A stretch of 24,385 bases of DNA from DASSBG01 sp965651365 (GTDB lineage: Bacteria > Pseudomonadota > Gammaproteobacteria > Xanthomonadales > Rhodanobacteraceae): positions 1 to 24,385 of the forward strand of contig CBFGSA010000033.1 in assembly GCA_965651365.1 (NCBI GenBank), given 5' to 3'. The translations under genes and the position numbers were made by a program. Of the stretch, positions 1-5,966 are shown in pieces. Each line of letters opens with the position of its first letter. Positions within the stretch are counted from its first letter, which is position 1. The notes under the pieces are model-generated. The model saw only the letters and a program-made list of their open reading frames with translations, was not told where the DNA came from and did not search any database.

Positions 1-3000
1 TTGTCGGTGATGGTGATGTGGGTCTTGAAGCCGTCCCAGATCACGATGCCGCGCACCGCCGAGCCGTCGACGTGGCTGACCTCGTTGTTGTCAATCAGGA
101 CGTTGTCAATGCCGCCACCGTTGCCGTTGAGGTAGATGCCGGCGCGGCCACCGACGCAGTTGTCAACCGTGAGGCCACTGATCGTGGTATCGCTGTTGGC
201 CAGTGCGCCGTGCACGCAGGCACCGTTGTAGGAACCGATGCTGGTGAAGTTCTTCACCGCAAAGTCCTTGAGTGTCACGCCGGTACGGTTGTTGGGCAGG
301 GTCACGCCACTGCCGCTGATGCCGTTGCCATCGATCACGGTCGAGGCGCCATCACCGCTCAGGGTCATGCCGTTGTGGGTGATGCTCACGGCCTCGTTGT
401 ACGAACCGGCCGGCGCATGGATCTCGTCACCATCCTGGGTGCCGGCATCATTCATCGCGGCCGTGATGGTCGGGAAGGTCGCGCTGTCGCGCACGCGGAT
501 CACCGGCGTGTTGATGTACTCGGTGTTGGCAATGGTGCCGCCCGTGATGTTGACCACCGGCTGGCTGCCGCGCAAGCTGTGCTGCTCCAGCCCGCTGACG
601 CTGTGGCCCAGACCACTGAACGCATTGCTGGCACACACTTCAATGGGCTGATAGCCGCTGTTGCCGGTATCGTCAAACACGTTGATGCCGGTGAGCTGGG
701 TGCCTGGCGTGGCGGTTTCCTCGAACGTGTTGTTGCAGATCGACACGTTGCTCATCGTGGTGCCGGGACGGGCACGCACGGTGATGCCAACCTGGTTCAG
801 CGTGTTGCTGCTGCCATTGTCGGCAAAGGTGGAGCCGGTCACGCTGAAATCATCGATCACGCTGCCGCTGCCGCCGGTCTTGAGCCAGATGCCGCCGCCG
901 AAGGCGCTGGCGTCGGCATTGTCGTTGCTGGTGAAGTGGCTGCCATTGATGCTCCAGTGCGTGATCTGGCCATTGCCGCTGCCGGAGGCGCCGAACAGGA
1001 TGATGCCGGCGGCATTGTTGCTGAAGGTCGAGCCGGTGATCGACACGTTGCTGACCTGCGCCGTCGTTGATGTACGGATGCCGGCACTGGCATTGGCGTC
1101 GAACAGGCTGTCGCTGATCACGACGTCATCGCTTGTGTTGTTGAAGTTCAAACCACTATTGCCGTTGCCTGCGAATGCCACCTGATCAAACGCCAGGTAG
1201 GACGCAGAGCTCACCGACACGCCATAGCCTGCGGCATTGCTGATGCGCAGGGTTTGCAGCAGCAGCCGGTTGGATGCATCGCTGCCACCTGCGGTCACGG
1301 TCACCGCTCCGGTCACAACAGTGTCGGAGGCCGTGTTGCCGTCGCCAATCAGCTCCAGCTCCTTGTTCAAGGTCACCGCATCGGCATAGCTGCCTTTGGC
1401 CACGTACACCGTTCCGCCGGCATCGACATGCATCACGCCGTCGGGAATGGTGGCAAAGGCGTCGATCTGCCAGTAGGCGGTGGTGGAGCCGGCCGCGCTG
1501 CTGGTGAAGGGCAGCGGGTCGCCGTAGCTGTGCGGGCCGGCGGCGTAGTCGTCATCGACATATACCACTGGCGCAGTTGCAGCCAGACCGTAGTCGACCG
1601 TGCCCAGGGCACTGTTGGCGGTCTTGTCATAGGTACGCGCCTGCAATGCATTCTGCTGCGCCGGCGTCATCGCCGAGGGCATCACGCCGTCAAAGCTGTT
1701 GTCGGTGGCGCTGACGTTGCCGCCGAACGGGCGTACATCGGTGTCGGGAATCGTGCCTACGCCGTTGTAGTCCAGGAAGGCGCACATCGGCGTGCCATTG
1801 GTCTGGCAGTTGTAGTCATCCAGATGGAAGTACCAGCGCAGATCGCCATCAAAGGTGTTGGCCTGGCCGCTGCCGCTGCCGCCGAAGATCAGGCTGCCGT
1901 AGCTGGCGGTACCGCCGGCGTCGTTGTCATTCAGAAATTCCACTGCCGTGCCGGCACCGGACACGCCGCTGCCGTTGAAGGTGTTGCCTTGCGCGGTCAG
2001 GCTCGTTGCGAACGGCACCGACGGCGGGTTGTCGCTGGTGATTTCCTTGTTGCTGACCACCAGCGACACGAAGTCGCTGGCACCCATGGCCGGCGTGAAG
2101 ACATTGCCGCTCAACGAGACGCCCGGATAGTTCTCGATCAGCACACCTCGGAATTCGCCGGTGAAACCGGTGAAGGTGTTGTTGCTGACGGTGGTCGGGA
2201 TGTTCTGGCCATTGTGGATCAGCCGGACCATCGAGAAATCAGCCGGATACGGAGAGCTGCCATTGATGAAGGCAGGCGCATGCAGGTCATTGCCGTCAAT
2301 CGTGACCTGCCCAACGCCCGCGTTGGGCGAATCGAACTCCAGGCCACGACCGAACAGATGGTTCCCGCTAATGGAAATGTCGCTTGTGCTCGAACTGCCG
2401 GTGACGGTAGCAAAGCGAATGTGGATGTCGTGATTGATGGTAGTGATGGTGTTGTTGCTGATTACCCCAAGACCGGCATCCATGTTGACACCGGCGCGCA
2501 TGGACACGCCGTTGGCTGCATCAGCCACACCATCGATCACGTTGCCGTCAATCAGCACGGTGGAGCCGTTGGTACGGCCCAGGCCTTGCGAGTTTCGCGT
2601 GTCATTGATCGAGATGGCATTGCGATAGCCATAGCTCGAATTGGCGCCGGACACGGTGCGGCTGGAAATGAAGTGGTTGTCCTGGATGCTCAGCCCGTCC
2701 ACGAAACCGCTGGCCAGGATGCCTTCGGCGACGAAGCTCTGGTCCATGTTGAACTCGAGGTCACGCACCGTGACATTCTTCGCGCCATTGATGACCAGCA
2801 GCGGCTGGTTGATGCCACCGCTGATACGTGCCAGCCTGGGCTTGTTGCCCGGATCCTCGCCGACCAGGGTGAGGCCGTCCTTGGTCACGGTCAGTGGGTC
2901 GATATAGGTGCCGTTGGCGATATGGATCGTGTCGCCTGCCCGCGCCGCGTCTATCGCGTGGGCAATGGTGGCGCAGGGGCTGGCCTGCACGGTGCAATCG

Positions 3001-4112
3001 TTGGCGGCGTCGCTGCCGGTGGTCGCAACCCACAAGTCAGTTTGCGCCACGGTGGCGTAGGCCTCCATGGTCTCGCCCTGGGTTTCCACGCTGCCGTTTT
3101 CATTGGCAGGGGCACCCGGATACACCAGAAATTGACCGCTGGGCTGCTGCAGGCTCGCGATGAAGGCAAAGCCGTTGTTGATTTGCGTTGCATAGGCGGA
3201 GACGTCAACAGCCGCCAGGGCCTGCATCGCATATGAAGTCATCTGGCTGTCGGCGTTGGCATCGATGACGCCTCCCGATGCCGTGCTGCTGGCCACGAAT
3301 CCGCCGCCTGGCGCCTGGTACGGCAGCAGCGCTGCGGCCAGGTCGGCCGTGCTGTTTGCAGCCGCCCATTTTCCCGAGGTCGGGTCAAGGTCGACACCGG
3401 TTTCGGCCGAAGCCCAGACTGCACCGGCCAGCCCAATCACGTCAAAGGTGGTGTGGCCGGAATCCGAGGCATTCAGGCCAGCCAGGATCGCCTGCATCAT
3501 CGCATCGCGGATCGCGCTCTTCCCGGCAAGCTGGGCCGCCACTGCCATCTTGCAAAGGTCCCAAGACGTGAGCTCTGGATAGCCTTGCCCCGTGCGACTG
3601 GTCAAAACGGCGTTGGCGTAGCCCGCCGCGTCGAGATTGGATGAGGCACCGTAGGTACCGGCACTCAGACGCGACCACAAGTCATTGTCGACCAATTGGG
3701 CGTATTGGGAATCACCGGATATCGCTGACAATTCCTCCAGGAACAGCGCATCATGGGTCGCAAAGTGATGATGGCCACTGCTGTAGTCCAGCCCTGAAAT
3801 GCAACTGTTCCCGGCAACCTGACAATTGCCGTTGGCGATGGCCGCGTTCAGGTAGGCCGCATTGCCAGTGCGCTCGTAGACCCTGAGCAAACCGAGTGCC
3901 GTCGCACCCTGGGTATTCGCAGCTGGGGACCCTCCGGGAGTCCAGGGAAATGCCCCAGTTGCCGATCCCGAGGCTACCTGCTGGCTGATCAGCCAGCCCG
4001 CCGCGTTGTCACTGACGGTATCAGCCAGGGCCCAGCCTGGCACCGCCAGCAGCAAGGCGAAAAGTACTGAAAGGCCGCGGACGCGGCGTTCAAAAACCTT
4101 CGAAACTTCCAT
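1..4112 (-). CDS. Giant secreted protein: alpha/alpha-toroid-like N-terminus plus right-handed beta-helix (3' end outside window)
   Basis: One reading frame stays open from the ATG at 4112 to the window edge (1370 codons seen, no stop), checked by translating several segments along its length. GGAAGGGGG lies just upstream of the start as a ribosome site. Residues about 8-31 are a Sec signal peptide (hydrophobic stretch ending PGWALA). Residues about 32-350 are helical and Ala/Gly-rich, with a QxxxGxF element (SLQQPSGQF) like the QW motifs of prenyltransferase/terpene-cyclase alpha/alpha toroids. A linker (LWVATTGSDAAND, C...PCATIAHAIDAA) then leads into the AGDTIHIANGTY start typical of parallel beta-helix domains. 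The rest is repeated N-x-F, ISGN/IDGN and V.I..N coils, including a second GGTVYVAKGSY-type start near residue 910. Beta-helix proteins of this kind are usually exported polysaccharide-binding, lyase-like or adhesive proteins; no catalytic residues could be assigned. The C-terminus is not visible. Confidence 0.88.
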   Translation of the reverse strand, partial: MEVSKVFERRVRGLSVLFALLLAVPGWALADTVSDNAAGWLISQQVASGSATGAFPWTPGGSPAANTQGATALGLLRVYERTGNAAYLNAAIANGNCQVAGNSCISGLDYSSGHHHFATHDALFLEELSAISGDSQYAQLVDNDLWSRLSAGTYGASSNLDAAGYANAVLTSRTGQGYPELTSWDLCKMAVAAQLAGKSAIRDAMMQAILAGLNASDSGHTTFDVIGLAGAVWASAETGVDLDPTSGKWAAANSTADLAAALLPYQAPGGGFVASSTASGGVIDANADSQMTSYAMQALAAVDVSAYATQINNGFAFIASLQQPSGQFLVYPGAPANENGSVETQGETMEAYATVAQTDLWVATTGSDAANDCTVQASPCATIAHAIDAARAGDTIHIANGTYIDPLTVTKDGLTLVGEDPGNKPRLARISGGINQPLLVINGAKNVTVRDLEFNMDQSFVAEGILASGFVDGLSIQDNHFISSRTVSGANSSYGYRNAISINDTRNSQGLGRTNGSTVLIDGNVIDGVADAANGVSMRAGVNMDAGLGVISNNTITTINHDIHIRFATVTGSSSTSDISISGNHLFGRGLEFDSPNAGVGQVTIDGNDLHAPAFINGSSPYPADFSMVRLIHNGQNIPTTVSNNTFTGFTGEFRGVLIENYPGVSLSGNVFTPAMGASDFVSLVVSNKEITSDNPPSVPFATSLTAQGNTFNGSGVSGAGTAVEFLNDNDAGGTASYGSLIFGGSGSGQANTFDGDLRWYFHLDDYNCQTNGTPMCAFLDYNGVGTIPDTDVRPFGGNVSATDNSFDGVMPSAMTPAQQNALQARTYDKTANSALGTVDYGLAATAPVVYVDDDYAAGPHSYGDPLPFTSSAAGSTTAYWQIDAFATIPDGVMHVDAGGTVYVAKGSYADAVTLNKELELIGDGNTASDTVVTGAVTVTAGGSDASNRLLLQTLRISNAAGYGVSVSSASYLAFDQVAFAGNGNSGLNFNNTSDDVVISDSLFDANASAGIRTSTTAQVSNVSITGSTFSNNAAGIILFGASGSGNGQITHWSINGSHFTSNDNADASAFGGGIWLKTGGSGSVIDDFSVTGSTFADNGSSNTLNQVGITVRARPGTTMSNVSICNNTFEETATPGTQLTGINVFDDTGNSGYQPIEVCASNAFSGLGHSVSGLEQHSLRGSQPVVNITGGTIANTEYINTPVIRVRDSATFPTITAAMNDAGTQDGDEIHAPAGSYNEAVSITHNGMTLSGDGASTVIDGNGISGSGVTLPNNRTGVTLKDFAVKNFTSIGSYNGACVHGALANSDTTISGLTVDNCVGGRAGIYLNGNGGGIDNVLIDNNEVSHVDGSAVRGIVIWDGFKTHITITD

Positions 4113-4677
4113 GATTCCCCCTTCCAGGAGCGTGGTTGGCGAATGAACTATCTGTTTCGTATAACTTTATTTGATCGAATTACCTGTCCAAGAAGCAGGC
4201 GCCACGACGCCAAGTGGCGAAGCCGGCGCCGCCAGTACCTCATTCAAGCAGATCACTGTTGGCGGCGCAGTAAGAAATTTTCCAACAAGCTGTCCTGACG
4301 GCAGGACAATCATCTCCAATAGTATTGAGGGTCGTGACCTTTTCGCTGACGCCCTCGGTCACTGCGGTGCCACTGAGCGTCGGCCAGGCCAGCATGCAAA
4401 CCACCGCGCCTGCGCGACTGTTCGACAGCGGCAATACGCGATATTCAAAGCCCTCATGGGATTTCCTCGCCTTCAGGTGTGATTTCCAGACGCGCGCGCC
4501 CTCACTGCAACCATGCGGAAAAACAAGCAGCCAAAAACCGGAAAGCAAGAAATGTGCCGCTCATCACACTTTCAGCAAGCAGGCGCGCCAATACCGCGGC
4601 AGGTTCCGATCTTGACCAGTGCTGAACCAGAACTGGAATGCGGTGCGAACTTGACGTCTGGCCGGCAGCGACCTGAT
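4113..4677. other. Intergenic region without a convincing gene
   Basis: This 565-base stretch lies upstream of the giant beta-helix gene and downstream of the DUF3228 gene. Its part nearest the beta-helix gene (about 4145-4195) is clearly AT-richer than the surroundings, as expected for a promoter; on the minus strand it contains TATACG within an A/T-rich run, but no good -35 partner. A 7-bp stem with a 4-base loop (TGTCCTG ACGG CAGGACA) sits at 4291-4308 without a T-run. Short open frames on both strands (for example 4240-4548 minus, 4171-4482 plus) have no ribosome site, no recognisable domain and atypical composition, so I do not call them genes. Confidence 0.6.
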
Positions 4678-5238
4678 TCAGGCGTCGCGCCAGTTGGCGT
4701 GGCGATCCCAGAAGGCGACGCTGCGGCGGTAGGCGGTGCGGTCCAGCGGCACGCCGGAGCCACCCTCGGCCACGCCCAGCGCGTTGCGCAGCATGGTGAT
4801 GGGGGCCATCGGGATTTCGGCCGGCTGCAGGGTGTACAGGCAGCCGACGATGCCCCAGTCGGCGTCGATGAGGGTGCCTTCACGCGCCAATTGTTCGCGG
4901 TCATAGAGGATCGGCAGCAGGTAGCGGGCCACGGGCGCTTCCAGGCCTTCGAACCAGCGCACCAGCACCGGCAGCTCGGCGCGGCTGCGCGCTTCGTAGG
5001 CCGAGCACAGCAGATGGCGGTTGCCCTCCGTAATCCCGATCACCGAGCAGCGGGTCGCGGTCCAGTTGCGGTGCACATGCAGCTTGCAGAAGGGTGCGTA
5101 GCCGTCCAGCACCCTCTCGGGCTGGACTGTATTGAGCCGGTCCACGAATTCCTCGGCCGTGCAATCCTGTATGGCCGTCGAGCGCCCGTCGCGCGGAAAC
5201 AGCCGGGCACGGGCGAAACGGGTCAGAACGATGGACAT
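4678..5238 (-). CDS. DUF3228 family protein
   Basis: A 186-residue soluble protein with no signal peptide or membrane segment. It starts MSIVLTRFARARLFPRDGR and carries motifs I associate with the DUF3228 family: IQDCT, a VLDGYAPFCKLHVHRNWTA block, LPILYDREQLA, ADWGIVGCLY, and a C-terminal GGSGVPLDR...SV.FWDRHANWR. The family is found in proteobacteria and some other groups and has no established biochemical function, so none is assigned. I chose the ATG at 5238; a TTG two codons upstream is also in frame, and neither has a clear Shine-Dalgarno. It lies 55 bp downstream of lptE on the same strand, so it is probably the last gene of the leuS-lptE transcript. The family name is from memory of the motif pattern. 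Confidence 0.82.
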   Translation of the reverse strand: MSIVLTRFARARLFPRDGRSTAIQDCTAEEFVDRLNTVQPERVLDGYAPFCKLHVHRNWTATRCSVIGITEGNRHLLCSAYEARSRAELPVLVRWFEGLEAPVARYLLPILYDREQLAREGTLIDADWGIVGCLYTLQPAEIPMAPITMLRNALGVAEGGSGVPLDRTAYRRSVAFWDRHANWRDA

Positions 5239-5293
5239 GGGCAAACGATAACAAAGGGGCAGATTGGCGCAATAATCGCAGCCATCTGGTGAT

Positions 5294-5797
5294 TCAGGAA
5301 CCCGGGTCCGGCACGGCGGCCTGCAGGTGGCGCAGGATGGCGCGGGCCATGTCGGTGACGAGGCTGGCGCGGATCTGATCTTCCCGGGTGGCGGTGCCGA
5401 GCGCCTGGGTGCGGTCGTAGGTGAACTCGCGTTGCATGTCGATGTGTTGCCGCTTCAACAGCGGCTTTCCGTCGGCAGCGACTGCCAGGAAGTCGCTGCT
5501 GTAATTGACGCTGAATTCACGCACTCTGGCATAGCTGCTGACGGTCAGCGCGCGGGTACTGAAACGCGCCTGCACCTTGAGCCCGGCCACGCCCGGGCCG
5601 GAATGCCCCACCACCGTGGCGCCGGCCTGAACCAGTTCGCGCTCCAGTTGGTCGGCCAGGTCTGCATCGCCGGAGACCGACACATGAACCTTCTGCATGC
5701 CCGGCGGCAGCACCGCCGACTGGCGCAAGTGAAAGCCGCAGGCGGTGAGGGCCAGAGTGAGCAGCGCGATGGCGATGGCACGTACCGTGCCCGGCAC
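5294..5797 (-). CDS. lptE: LPS-assembly lipoprotein LptE
   Basis: LptE is the outer-membrane lipoprotein that plugs the LptD barrel and helps insert lipopolysaccharide into the outer leaflet. The protein, 167 residues from the chosen GTG, begins with a lipoprotein signal peptide (ALLTLALTAC, lipid-modified Cys20) followed by GFHLRQSAVLPPGM, the typical LptE opening (CGFxLR). A later block (YDRTQALGTATREDQIRASLVTDMA..IL..L) matches the family C-terminus. The length is usual for xanthomonad LptE. The frame is open much further upstream, but an earlier ATG would place the signal peptide about 60 residues in and would translate the palindrome at 5830-5934, so GTG 5797 is preferred although it has no strong ribosome site. 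It is preceded by leuS as in most gammaproteobacteria. The usual third gene, holA, does not follow. Confidence 0.93.
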   Translation of the reverse strand: MPGTVRAIAIALLTLALTACGFHLRQSAVLPPGMQKVHVSVSGDADLADQLERELVQAGATVVGHSGPGVAGLKVQARFSTRALTVSSYARVREFSVNYSSDFLAVAADGKPLLKRQHIDMQREFTYDRTQALGTATREDQIRASLVTDMARAILRHLQAAVPDPGS

Positions 5798-5829
5798 TTC
5801 AAGGCGCCCGGCGCCACGCCTGGTCGATC

Positions 5830-5934
5830 CGTCATTCCGGGGCCGGCACAGCCGGAACCCGGAATCCACGTGCTGGCGACGCGTTTCGATGCTGGTGGAT
5901 TCCGGGTTCTGTCTGCGGCAGCCCCGGAATGACG
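5830..5934. repeat. Palindromic interspersed repeat (about 40-bp arms) between leuS and lptE
   Basis: The left arm 5830-5869 begins CGTCATTCCGGGGC and ends GAACCCGGAATCCAC. The right arm 5895-5934 is its imperfect reverse complement, beginning GTGGATTCCGGGTTC and ending GCCCCGGAATGACG. They are separated by 25 bp. The outer 14 bp and inner 15 bp of each arm pair perfectly. A diverged single arm occurs at 19094-19133. The unit resembles REP/MITE-like repeats common between genes in Lysobacterales. In a leuS-lptE transcript it would fold into a long hairpin and could affect processing or the relative expression of lptE. Confidence 0.85.
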
Positions 5935-5966
5935 TTGAAGATGACGGTTTCGGGTTCATCGGTTTT

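Noticed and set aside
18..3236. Long plus-strand open frames (18-1070, 1254-3236 and others)
   Set aside because: They lie antisense to the giant beta-helix frame, have His/Ala/Arg/Val-rich low-complexity translations typical of the complement of a GC-rich gene, and have no ribosome sites or domains.
4291..4308. Hairpin TGTCCTG-ACGG-CAGGACA as a terminator
   Set aside because: No T-run follows on either strand and no gene ends nearby in a matching direction.
4171..4548. Open frames on both strands of the 4.1-4.7 kb gap
   Set aside because: No ribosome sites, no recognisable motifs, overlapping each other on both strands.
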